Shown here in pieces: positions 12,904 to 24,623 of a stretch of DNA of 64,000 nt; the first letter of the stretch is position 1; each line of letters opens with the position of its first letter. Below the pieces are notes generated by a model. That model was not told the origin of the DNA. It was given only the letters and a program-made list of their open reading frames with translations, and ran no database searches. A program made the translations under genes and the position numbers. Location of the stretch: contig NAOQ01000031.1 of the NCBI GenBank assembly GCA_002751075.1, positions 56,444 to 120,443 of the forward strand. Reading direction: 5' to 3'. Origin of the DNA: Ichthyophonus hoferi (lineage: Eukaryota > Opisthokonta > Ichthyosporea > Ichthyophonida > Ichthyophonidae).

Positions 12904-13500
12904 CCAAAAAAAAAAAAAAAAAAATTCTTCTTCCAGCTATGAGCATTTTTTTTTCTTTTNNNNNNNNNNNNNNNNNNNNNNNNNNNNNNNNNNNNNNNNN
13001 NNNNNNNNNNNNNNNNNNNNNNNNNNNNNNNNNNNNNNNNNNNNNNNNNNNNNNNNNNNNNNNNNNNNNNNNNNNNNNNNNNNNNNNNNNNNNNNNNNNN
13101 NNNNNNNNNNNNNNNNNNNNNNNNNNNNNNNNNNNNNNNNNNNNNNNNNNNNNNNNNNNNNNNNNNNNNNNNNNNNNNNNNNNNNNNNNNNNNNNNNNNN
13201 NNNNNNNNNNNNNNNNNNNNNNNNNNNNNNNNNNNNNNNNNNNNNNNNNNNNNNNNNNNNNNNNNNNNNNNNNNNNNNNNNNNNNNNNNNNNNNNNNNNN
13301 NNNNNNNNNNNNNNNNNNNNNNNNNNNNNNNNNNNNNNNNNNNNNNNNNNNNNNNNNNNNNNNNNNNNNNNNNNNNNNNNNNNNNNNNNNNNNNNNNNNN
13401 NNNNNNNNNNNNNNNNNNNNNNNNNNNNNNNNNNCAAAAAAAAAAAAAAAAAAATTCTTCTTCCAGCTATGAGCATTTTTTTTTCTTTTTTTTTTTCTCA
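12904..13500. other. Assembly gap (475 N) flanked by the same 55-base sequence
   Basis: N bases run from 12960 to 13434. The left flank (12904-12959) and right flank (13435-13490) both read poly-A, then ATTCTTCTTCCAGCTATGAG, then CATTTTTTTTTCTTTT. Either the two contig ends overlap and were not merged, so the gap may be zero or negative in size, or a tandem duplication with poly-A/T runs stopped the assembly. Open frames crossing the N block are meaningless. Confidence 0.95.
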
Positions 13501-14285
13501 TTATGTTGCTTATAAATGGGCGCTGGGCAAGTGGTGAGGACTAATAAAGAACGGGTTCGATCGACAATTGAATCAGTGATATGAAAGAGGCGATAAAATC
13601 CTACAGGTATGGTTACAGCCAGCGTTAATAGTGTACGTACATATGTCATAATATGGGCGGATGCTCACCTGTCTAAAGGCTAGATAGGTATGGTCTTGTA
13701 AATATTAAGGGAAATGATTCATACTGAGTCATTTTGTAGTCGGACAGTACTTGGTTGGTGCCCGAGCATAGGATATAAATGATAGATCCTCTCCTCAGCT
13801 CAAAACGGCAATACCTGATGTCATATTCCAATAAACTAGATGACACTCCTTGATTAAACCCCCATTCTTCTTGGAATTCAAAAAAAACAAATCCCAATAT
13901 ACAATTTTTTATCTTCTTCACGCTTCTTCATCTAATATAAATGTTACGGAAGCCTAATATACAGTCATAAATAAAAGGAAAAAATCTGCTATCTTTGCTA
14001 CATAAGCCCTCCACATACACCCTTATATCAATTATACAGAAAGTCTAACTGCAATTAACCTGGCCCTGATTTTAAAGATATACAAACTCAATACGCCAGA
14101 ACTACTGTCACTAGTGGCAATTATATATTAATTTGTTTTATCCTTCTACTACTGTCCGCTTCTTATATTTCTGAAACTATACACGTGCCTCTGCATGACA
14201 TGGAAACGTAAATACCAAGGCTTTAAATGACATAAGTAGAGTTATCAGGAGAAGAGTGTCACATGAGAACTCATATTATCACGTA
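13501..14285. other. Intergenic, no gene seen
   Basis: Sequence between the gap and the GDSL stop codon. The minus-strand open stretch at 13673-13921 has no ATG start and no motif I recognise. A tRNA-like GGGTTCGATC at about 13552 has no cloverleaf around it. Confidence 0.45.
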
Positions 14286-17200
14286 TTAATCAGCTAAACA
14301 CGTATTAAGACAGGATTTCAACTGTGGTTGCTTCTTCATAACTAGAAGACTGGGAGCCGTAAAGCACACTTCAATCTTTGCCTTATCGGCACATTGTACA
14401 TTGTAGTCCACAAAATCCTCAATCAGTAGTATCTCGTGCATTGTGCGCTTAGCAATTGTTCTATGAAATCGGGATGTGGGATGCCGATCATCCCAGAACA
14501 CGTGACTATTTGGACTACTACATGTCTTCAAAGTTATTGGGTTGACGCAGGGAACCTATGAATGGCGGAGTTAAGGGCATAAAGTAGGGTAATAATTAGT
14601 AAAAAGGTTTTTGTTGCGCGGATGAGTGTAGAAAATGAGATGGAGAACTCGGAAGAGACGGGTAGGAAAGGAAGGCGAGTAAAGGAAATAAGAGTAATAA
14701 AGTATGTGTAATGATATAAGCGGTGAAAGTAATTCAAGTTTAGCTAACTAGTATTGTGGAGGCATTCTGACCTTTACTATGAGAGATAAGCCAATAAAAT
14801 AAAAAGCAAATAATTAATTAGTAAGAAGTAGGTGAGTAAAAAAATAAAACAAGGCATCTGCCAGTGTTTTTGTGGAGTATATGTGCATACTGCTTTAGAT
14901 GAATGTATAGCACACATGTATGGATAGATATAAATTGGGTTAATGTGTACCATTTGTACGTTAGACCTACTTGATATGCTTTAACAGTAAACAACACTGA
15001 AAAATGTTATGATTGACTAAGATGTGGTTTTATTGGAGCAAATATTCCTATTCGGAATGTTATTGTTTGGCCTATTTTAATCAATTGGCACATTGATATG
15101 AAATAAATAATTTATTATTTAAAGCTTATTTAAAAAATGTTACTCACAAACCTGAAACTATTTGAAGTTCAGTAATCTAAGGTGTATTGTCAATCAAGAA
15201 TGTCTTTATAGCGTAATAATAGACAGAATGGGGTGAAAATATGTCATACAATTTAGAAAGATTCATAACTGATTATAGAAAAAGGAATTTTTCTGTAAGG
15301 AATCAAAGGATATTACTAGATAAACAAGTCTAGTAGAACACGTGAAAGGATACATTGCTTAATATCTACGTAGCACAGAAATATTATGCTGAAGCATAAA
15401 CTAAGATGTGCATATAGTTGGTTCGGCCATTAATATAATGTTATTTGCCTTATAAAAGTTTTATTTGCTTTCTTTACTTAATTCGTAAGTGAAAGAGATG
15501 GGTATATATTTATGTAATATTAATCTTTCTGCATGTTTATTAATACATAAGCTCATATTGATATCAGGAAAAAATAACTATATTATTATTGAAGATGCTT
15601 ACCTTTTTTTCAGTAAATTCGCTGTTTTCATCCGTTATCTCCGACTCCAAGATAGATGTCAGGTCGACAAAGAAAGTCTGAAATACTGGATTTATTGCTT
15701 GAATATTTTGCTCTTCCATTTGTACCAAATCTTTTAAATCGCTGTTAAACTTTGACGTAATCTCGCCGATTTCATTCTCTTCTTTTGAGGTACCCGAAGG
15801 TGTTTTTACAAATGGCATAAGTCCAAAGACCAAAACATTTTGGGCCCCTGCTCCAGCTAGCAGAGTGATGATGGTTCGGATCTTAGATGGTTTGAGGTGT
15901 AATGTACGTATACGTACATGTTAGTAGGCGTGCTTAAGTGATGTGACTGGTTTGGGTAAAAGGTTTTTTTAAATTGTAGAAGAATAGCATTGGTTTATAT
16001 GCGTGCTATGATGTGTATATTAAAGCATGTATGTAGGCATTATGCATTGGTGCTATCTAAATATTTGATTTTTCCCTAAGTAAATATTCTGAAATTATAA
16101 GAAGCCACATGAAAGCTCGATCACTCGAGAATATTCTATGTTTAACTAAATAATAACACATATTGGTCTTGGCACAAGTTTTTATGTTTTAAAGCTACAC
16201 TATGAATTGCTGCCTCTATCAGCATTAATTGCCCCCCAAATCTAGGCTTTAAACCAAAAGAATATACATTGAAAAAAATCATATCATAACATGCTGCTTT
16301 GCTAATGTTTGAGTATGAATAGGCCAGCAACCATAACTTACTCGCACATGAACACATGTGCCCAATCACTCATGAATACAGGTGGATCTTGTCGTTAACA
16401 AGCTACCTATGAGATCATTGACTACCAATAATTGTTTTCCTAACTGTGTCAAACAATACCAGGGTATACGGAAAGATAAGAAATGAGTATAATCAACTTC
16501 TTCTATAAGGCTTTTGTCAAACCAAATGTGAAATCAGAAACAAAAACATTTACAAAGAAGCTTTTTTCCAGCAGAAGAATTTAAAATAAAAATCAAAACA
16601 TTAAGTGATTTTTAATTGGAAGCACCAAACATTTTATTAGAATTTGTTAAGCACTACTTTTCCTACTTACCCTCCTCCTCCCCCTCCAGGGAAATCTTTG
16701 TAACGTATAAACGTAGAAATGCATGGCTGTGTAAAAACAATTGTTCTTTTATTGGGAGAAAAACTATATATAAAATATATATATCAGGATTCCAGTTTCA
16801 CATAATAATAGAATTTGAATTCGAATTGGAACACAAGGAAAGTGGGTGTGTCTGATAAATAATAAAGGAAGGACGTAATGGTAAAAATATATGAGAAGGG
16901 GGTACCTGATTGATGACATTATTTACAGTGTCCATCTCAAAATTGCTGTTGATAAGATCATTTTCCCCAATTGCCAGGGCATATAGCCTATCAGGAGAAT
17001 CACGTGGAGGATTGGAAACCATTGAGAGAAGAACCTGGGCAATATCATGGTTAAAGAATTTTTTTGGTGTGCTTATTTACATATATATGTGTGTATAATG
17101 AAGAATAATACAAAACTAGAGAGACAAATATGGCGTGTTTGTAGACATATTTGTGAATGTAACTGCATATATTCGTATTTGTTGCTAATTATGTATCCGT

Positions 17201-19604
17201 TAAAGCATTCGCACACTTAAAGGTTCAAATTAAAAAAGCAGACATGACGGAATATATATATTACATATTACATCTTTTTTTATACAATAGACCTCCTACT
17301 CATACAGTAATATATCTATGTACATTTTTGTTTTTGAAAAGAAGAGAATAAAATGAAATATGTAGGTTTGGAAAAATAAAGACCTAACTGTATTAAAGTA
17401 GCAATATTATATATATAGCAACCGGGTGCTAAACAGTTTTAAAATATGGTGTCCACAGAAATTCATGTTGAAACTCAACCATATTTCCAACAACAAAAAA
17501 ACTGTAAAAAACCAATGCTTACACCCACTAACACCATATGTGCCAAAGAAAAAAAAAAAAAAAAAACGACATGAATAGGAGAGGAAAAAAATATTATGAA
17601 AGTGAGGATCCATCCTTAATAATATGACACCAAATATCTGCCTAGTTACATATTAAAGGCAGGCCAAGTACATGCTTTGCCACATACACATAAAAAACAT
17701 ATTCAGCTTAATAAGCACTGGCCACTTACATAGGGAATTATTATTTGGATTATATCACTTCTACTTTTCCTTTATGTTTCTGTATCTTACCCACATACCC
17801 CCCACCTTTTATCTTCTTATTTTCCCATTCCTTACACAATTCTTTCTTACACTACCTTTCTTTATTTTTCTATATAACATTTTATTTTGCTTCCAATCCT
17901 ATTCCCTGTAGGAAAAATAAAAATGTAAAAAAGAAAAGCAACTCAAACCCTTACCTGATCATATACTGAAGGCACGGTGACATTAAAATCTGTAATAGAA
18001 GACAAAACTATGGCATTAGACACAGTCGCTCCACCATACGCAAAGCTTGTCAACGGCGTTTTTAAAGTTCCAGCCACATACTCAGCCCATATAGGCCCAT
18101 TACTAAACCGGCCATTTTTATAAAGGGATGATGATGGAAATTTATTATTAGTTAGTGCTAAGGCGTTTCCAGTCTCACCGAATGACCCACCGTATACAAA
18201 TAACTCTGAGAAGCATGTGGTCTTTCCCTCAACTGTTTTTGTTATTTCAAGGGAAATAGATGAAGGGGCGGAATCAGCCATGGTGGCGGCAGGCTTAACA
18301 CCAGCAATAGTAGTGGCAGGTACGAGTATATTAACGGGTAATGTAGGATTGGTGTTAGAGCCAGAATTTTCCTGGGTAGAAAAATCAATGCGATCGTATT
18401 TGTTCATAAAGTCTACATCAGACTCACTGTCTATGGAAACAGCAGTTACAGTAGAAGCCTGTTGCAATGTGATAAATGGAGATGCGACAGCAGTGTTAGC
18501 TGGTAAAACTATCCTGGCTTGATTATCAATACCATCGTTCATTTGAAATATAGGAAAGTCGTCATTCGTATCTGTAATATCATCAAAATCTGTAATAGGC
18601 TCGGCAATGGCATTGGTGATGGCAGCAGCACTCGGAAGACTATCAAACATATTCTCTTCACTCACATTAATATCGGCATCTACTAAAGCAGATTCAGGCT
18701 TATTGTTATCAGTATTGCTTTTAAAAAACAACACCATATCATCATTGCCATCTGCATTAGCACCTGCATTAGCATTTTCTTCTATGTCAGAATTAAAATT
18801 TAAGATTGATTCAGCAATGGCTGCCTTGATGGGGGAAGCCTTTGAAAAGCCATTCAACGTGCCTTTTTCGGCTATGCTTACAGAATCAGTAGAGGTGGAC
18901 ACATGCTCTATTTTGCGTTTATTATCCATAAAAAACTCTGTTAAATTTTCATTTTCCTCCAAGCCTGTAGTATCATCAAAATCCAAAGCAGGGACGGCAG
19001 CGTCCTTATCGATGGGTGCAGCACTTGGAAAAATATCAAATACTTCCTCTTCGTTTGTGTTAACGGTATCATCTATTAAATTGGGTGTAAGTTTAATATT
19101 ACTGTTACTATCGGCAAAAAATGCTGCCAAATTATCATTAATATCCGAATCTGTGGTATCATCAAAGTCTATGATAGGTTCCGTGTCGGCTATGTTTATA
19201 GGAACAGTACCTGGAGCACTATTGAATACATCCTCGTCGTCTATACTCGTATCTGTTGAAGCAGCAGTGGGTGGAGTGCCATTATTATCGCTTGAAAAAA
19301 ATGCAGCTACGCTATAATCTACTTCCTTGGTATCAACAGTATCCGTGCCAGTCTCAGCCGGTCCAGGGGATGAGTATGAAATAGCATCGTAGTTAGAGTC
19401 AGCACTTGCAAGGCTATCAACATTTTTAAAACTGTCGTCTATAGGCTGCTCGTTTATGTCTGGTTCTGGGTCCGGGTTGATGAGTGCATCGTAACTAGGT
19501 GGATAAAATTGTCGTACTTTACGTTTACGGAAGCGCGTTGTCGGACTAGCAAAAATATCAAGAGTAAGGCCTATGATGACCAGAAAAAAAAAGAATAGCT
19601 TCAT
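14286..19604 (-). CDS. Secreted GDSL-type esterase/lipase with acidic repeat region
   Basis: Probable secreted or secretory-pathway hydrolase of the SGNH/GDSL family. Four phase-0 exons: 19604-17955, 17034-16906, 15881-15603, 14555-14286; 775 residues. The start is the ATG at 19604, giving a clean signal peptide (MKLFFFFLVIIGLTLDIFAS); the open frame upstream of it begins at GTG only. After a basic RFRKRKVRQF patch, residues about 75-430 are acidic and disordered, with four or five degenerate units of about 60 residues, each carrying an (A/L)xFF start and a P(S)AxPI...DFDDTTD end. The hydrolase domain follows: block I LFVYGGSFGETGN (about 468-480), FAYGGAT, IGEND (572-576), and FWDDRHPT with the DxxH pair at about 708/711. 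The usual G-D-S reads G-G-S, so the nucleophile Ser is kept but the Asp is replaced. The domain alone is of normal family size; the long N-terminal part is unusual. An acceptor-like TACAG lies three bases before the ATG. Confidence 0.88.
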
Positions 19605-22270
19605 ATTCTGTACATAAAGTATTAGGGGAATAAGGGCATTCGCCACCTAAGATGAAATCTTAATTTACAATATCGGATGATTTATAAGCTAAGATGTATT
19701 ATCCATCTAAAGTATTAAAGTTTTTCCCGAAAGAAATTGGTGTAAATTGACACCTGCTTTCTCTAATAACGTTCTACTGTTTCTGGGAAATAACACTGAA
19801 ACATATCAAGGCATCATTAGTCGAAAGACAGATGAAGAATCATAACTTAACATTCCACAATAAAAATGAAGGGCATTCTTAACTAATATGTAGCCAATCA
19901 TAATGTGTGAATATATGTGACTATGTGAATAAAGCATTAAGGTTTAAGTATACGCGTCTTGTTCCTACTATCATTCAAAATCAATCACAGTCATCTTTAC
20001 TCTATACCTAATGGGGTATTTTACTTACTAAATTAAGAAAGGTATGTGGACTGCCTTGTTTAAAATACCATCAACCAATTAGGTTCTAGATAATAGTATG
20101 TATCAGCGGCTAGTTTAAGATTGACCAGTTAGATTGCATTTAGAAGACAGGAATCCTTCTTATTTTATTCAAAACGAGTTCGATCGGTGATTACTAAGAC
20201 GATCGCATTCTATAACAAGTATCTTGAATTAGAAATAGTCTACGTTCATAGCTAAGAACCATTCATGTTGGAGCATGTGCGATGCGTTATAATAATTCCT
20301 TAATTAATTAATTATTTGTATTAGAATTTAAAATATATTTCTTTTATTTTTTATCTGCTATTAATACATATTGAATAGTATTAAGCCATGTACGATAATA
20401 AAGAAATTATCTAACAAACCTACACAGTAATGGTTCAGATTGAGAGTAATTCCTGTATACCATACTATATCATATTAGGTATACAGTTTAATTTGAATTC
20501 AATCTTATTGCATCCCATTTGGTTAGAATAGCATAAATTAGCCAATATGTGGTTGAAAGAAGGATTCCAGTTTGTTTACATTATACTTTGCTGCCTGACA
20601 TGCGCCATTGTCAGGGTAACAGTTTAGAATAAAGACAGGGTATGCTTACCCTATATTTTACCATTTTAAAAATCCACACCCCGCATATAGTTTTATAATA
20701 CAGCATTACTGTGGTGCCGATTAACACTAATTTTAATATGGAGGATATAGTTAGCTTTATTTCCGGGTACCTTTAGGAGCTGGCAGCTACCTACGGGGAC
20801 CTACCTTTGTCTTATGTAAGACTAGCCCAAAATATATACCTTATAGGAAATAGCACAAGACAATTAATACCTATGGTATATTTTTCCACAAAGGCGTACA
20901 TACAGGTTGAAATATACTCTACAGTGTCCTGTGACTGTATTACATACTTTAAATTTACCTATTGCGTTATAATACGACCTTAGCTAAGTCATTCTATGTT
21001 AATAAGCAATTATGAGAAAATTACCATATGGACAAACAAGCTTTAATATAAGACCGTAAATTCAAACTAGATTATAATACCCATATATTACTCAAATATA
21101 TAATATTTTTATCACTTAATCAATTTTAAAATACTATATGGCTTTAAACCGGAAGTGGACTATAATAAATAGTTGGTCTGACCGGATGTAAATTCTAATA
21201 ACAAGAAATAATAATTACGTTGCTAAACAGAGTCTACTCCAGTAGTTTATTGTATTATGTAATAAGGAATATATATTAGGAAAAGCCTCTTGTTTTATTA
21301 TCTTAAAACCACAATTAGCTTTTAGCAAGCAACACACAAAGGTTAAGAATATCTATGTAAAACTAGTCTAGGAGTCCAGGCCTAATACAGAGAATGTTGG
21401 CACAGTATGACAATCAACGAACATATAAATTAAATGTGTAGGATTTTTTATCCAACAATATGAATATATATTTATATACTTTTTATATAAAAAAACAACT
21501 ACCATTGAGAGGCAGCAAACAGTATGTACCTGTTTCCCTATTTTATCATACAGCAATCAGTGGGGACTTAGAAATAAAGGAAAAAGATGAATAGACCAAC
21601 AGTAATCCAAACATAAACAAAGTTTTAAACAATAAATTAGATTAACATTAAAAATATAGAAGATCAGGAAATTGAGAAAATTTAAGTACAATAAAAAGTG
21701 AGTGAGTAAAAACATATGTGGGTGATATGACCAGACAAAGATAGAAACTATAAATAATACAAGAAATGGAGAATCAATTACTACAGAGAAAGAGACAACT
21801 GGAATAATCCCAGTACTAACTTAATTAAATACTTATTATTATTAAATGCTCTTTATAATAATATTATTTAAGTTATACTTGTTGATCAATCACACAATAC
21901 AGCTACCTAGGTAATTTAAATTGTAATAGTTCTAGGCACAGTTAATTAATCAAAGTTATGTTATTATTTTGTATATATATGGTATACTATATCTTATGAG
22001 TCTAAACATCTCAGTCCACAACAGGACCCGTGGCACATAGTACTGTATTGAAACTGATTATAAAAATCCTTCCCTTCTATTTTTATTATTTGCTTTTAAT
22101 TAACATCTGCTGTCATTCAAGATAAATGCAAAAATAACTACAACACAGGCTGCAATCAACAATATTATCCTACCAGTATGTACAAAAAGAAGCCGTATAA
22201 TTAATTTATAAAATGACTTGTCAATACTTGTTCTATGAGTTACTTGTGATCTCTTAAACTGATGTTATTT
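19605..22270. other. AT-rich intergenic region, no gene seen
   Basis: About 2.7 kb upstream of the GDSL gene with no supported exon. Short unique-looking, less AT-rich patches occur (for example 20090-20290), but neither strand gives a coding frame with recognisable content. Confidence 0.5.
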
Positions 22271-22273
22271 TTA

Positions 22274-23090
22274 TTACTCTTTATTAAAACCAGTACTAAA
22301 ATCAAGAATATTTGGTGCCATTTCAAGGTTCTGCTCTGGTAATCTACAAACTAAAGTTTTTGTTAATTCCTGCTTAGGGTTATGCTGCTGCTCAAGAGTT
22401 ACAGAAGCCCTTAATTGTTTACTAGGTACTGTGTTGCATATGTGATAACTACGATCCAATTGTGGTTAGAAATAAACAGTTATGGTATTGTTAATATTTA
22501 AAGATGCAACACCAAGCTTGATTAGTTGGCCTTCTAGTAAAGGATCTAGATTAATTACTTCACTTACTTTAACAATTACAAACGTAATATGAATATATAT
22601 ATATACATAAAATTCTAGAATATGACTTTTTATAACTAATATTAATTTTCAATATGCCTGAACAATAATCTATGATTTAACCTTTGTCTTTATTATTTGT
22701 TCAAAGTTGTATGTATTTTATTTTTACTAAAAGAAAAATATCGAAACAACCATATACATAGACCACATAGAAATAATAGTCTGTGTTTATTATTATTAGT
22801 TGTGTTTGTTCCTTTTATACTTTCCTGATCTTTGTTTATTGTGAGTGTTAACCAAAATCAACACCCACATAGCCGTGTTCATTAATGTAAATGGGACTGA
22901 TCATAAAGATTTTTATTGGCTAATACAATTTTACAAAAGATCACGGAAGGCCACTAAAACTGTCTGATATTATCTTGATAATATTGTACTATTGTGTCCT
23001 CATTTGTATGGTTCATTAGGCAATCCATAAATGTATGTGCTTGCATAGTATGTATTGACAAATCAATTTAACCTTGTTATGAAAGTTATG
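22274..23090 (-). repeat. Dispersed repeat family A copy (ORF-A remnant plus R2), reversed
   Basis: On the minus strand, 22459-22274 contains DRSYHICNTVPSKQLRASV, alignable with the ORF-A block DRSHCAIFTFSPKHIKASI at 2.3 kb. Bases about 22790-23060 match the reversed R2 of the copy at 54.6-54.8 kb (TTATTGGCTAATACAATT, then CCACTA..A.TGTCTGAT). A broken, old copy. This match is weaker than those between the copies at 2.2, 34.2 and 54.2 kb. Confidence 0.55.
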
Positions 23091-23339
23091 TAATTAACTG
23101 ATGTTCACAGTTATTGTATGAATTGACTGAATTGTCAACATTATAGAATTAAATACCAAAACCAGTTATAAGCAAATACAGTATACCATACAATAAATAA
23201 AAATAAAACTATGAGCTATAACAGTACAGCGAGTGGGACAGTCATGGGTATTTCAGATATTATTGTATGAAGCTTTGCATTTATGTTTCTTTCTTTCAAA
23301 AGTTATTTTTGATTAAGTTGATTCCAACTGATTTGAATT

Positions 23340-23960
23340 GACCACTTTGGTTCCAACACTCATACTATTATATTATACTATACTATTATATTATTATAGT
23401 GTACTGGTACTATATTATTATAATATTATATTGTAGCATACTATAATACTATTATAATGTACTACACCATTATACTATTATAATGTACTACACTGTTATA
23501 TTATTGTATTGTACTATAGTATTATACTAATATATTAAACTATACTATAATGATATGATATTGTATTATACTATTCTAATACTGTACTATTATGTACTGT
23601 ATACTATTATATTATACTATACTGCACGATTATATTATAACATGCTATTATAATACTATATTGTATTATACTATTAACATATTATATTGTAATATACTAT
23701 ACATTCAGAAATGAATTAAATTTTACACAGCTCGTCTGTCGATTGGGTACCAGTTGAGATCAAGGTTATATTATATTGTATTGTACGTACTATTATATTG
23801 CACTATAAATACTATTATAATATTAGATTGTACTATACTATTATAATAATATATTATTATATTGTACTATACTATTATGATATTAGATTGTGCTATATTA
23901 TTATATTATTAAATTTTAATATACCATTATGATATTAGTTTACTATACTATTATATTATT
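23340..23960. repeat. Degenerate TATTATACTA-type tandem tract
   Basis: About 600 bases built from short variants of TATTATACTATAC, broken once at about 23702-23767 by a unique-looking stretch. Composition is nearly all A/T with spaced C/G. No coding content. Confidence 0.85.
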
Positions 23961-24623
23961 GTACGTACTATATTTAATTATTGCTCTCATTAATAATAGA
24001 AAAACATGTGCATCATTAAAAAATCATGTCAATACAGCCACAATAATGATAAAATATAGTAAGCCCCATCCACCCCCAGAATACCAATAGTGGTCTTTTT
24101 AAATATATAGGTATATATATATTAATATATAATTCAACTTCCATATTTATTAAAAACATGAAAAAAAAAATTTAATTTATTAAATGATTTTGAGTATTTA
24201 AAAAATAAAATAACATCTCGTATTATTACTACATAAACGTACACATACATCAACATTAAACTAGGAACCCCCTACTTACAAAGTTTCATTTAGTCTGTCC
24301 GGAATTACCTTAACCGATTAGTTTGAGCCACGCCATGTCGCCAGTTTGACTTTTTTTTCGAAATTTTTTTAATTTTTTTTATCGCTTCTAAAAGCTTTTC
24401 CTTTGATAACAATATGTTTTATCATATTATTTGATAGGTGATTATTAGATTTTAATAATATTCCTTTCCTGATGTTTCTACACTACCATATTAAATTATC
24501 CCGACCGTACTTAAAGCCCAAACATATATATAACTATAAATCAGGCCCCCTGTAGCAACTCACCTCCTTCATCTTCTCGTATAATCTACTAGTAGGGCTA
24601 TATCAACACAGTTATCTCCTACC
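23961..24623. other. Upstream region of the Ser-rich gene
   Basis: AT-rich. A pyrimidine-rich stretch with CTACTAG and CAACACAG just before the ATG at 24624 could be 5' untranslated sequence or an acceptor. No TATA element can be singled out in this base composition. Confidence 0.4.

Noticed and set aside
12773-13537. Long open frames of 179-242 codons around the N block
   Set aside because: They run through unknown bases and homopolymers, so they are artefacts of the gap.
13530-13600. tRNA-like T-loop sequence GGGTTCGATC
   Set aside because: No matching acceptor stem, anticodon arm or proper A box around it.
13673-13921. 82-codon minus-strand frame downstream of the GDSL gene
   Set aside because: It starts at GTG, has no ATG and lies past the gene's stop codon.
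18217-19317. Plus-strand frames of 101 and 236 codons inside the GDSL exon
   Set aside because: Shadow of the minus-strand coding exon; codon bias leaves the opposite strand open.
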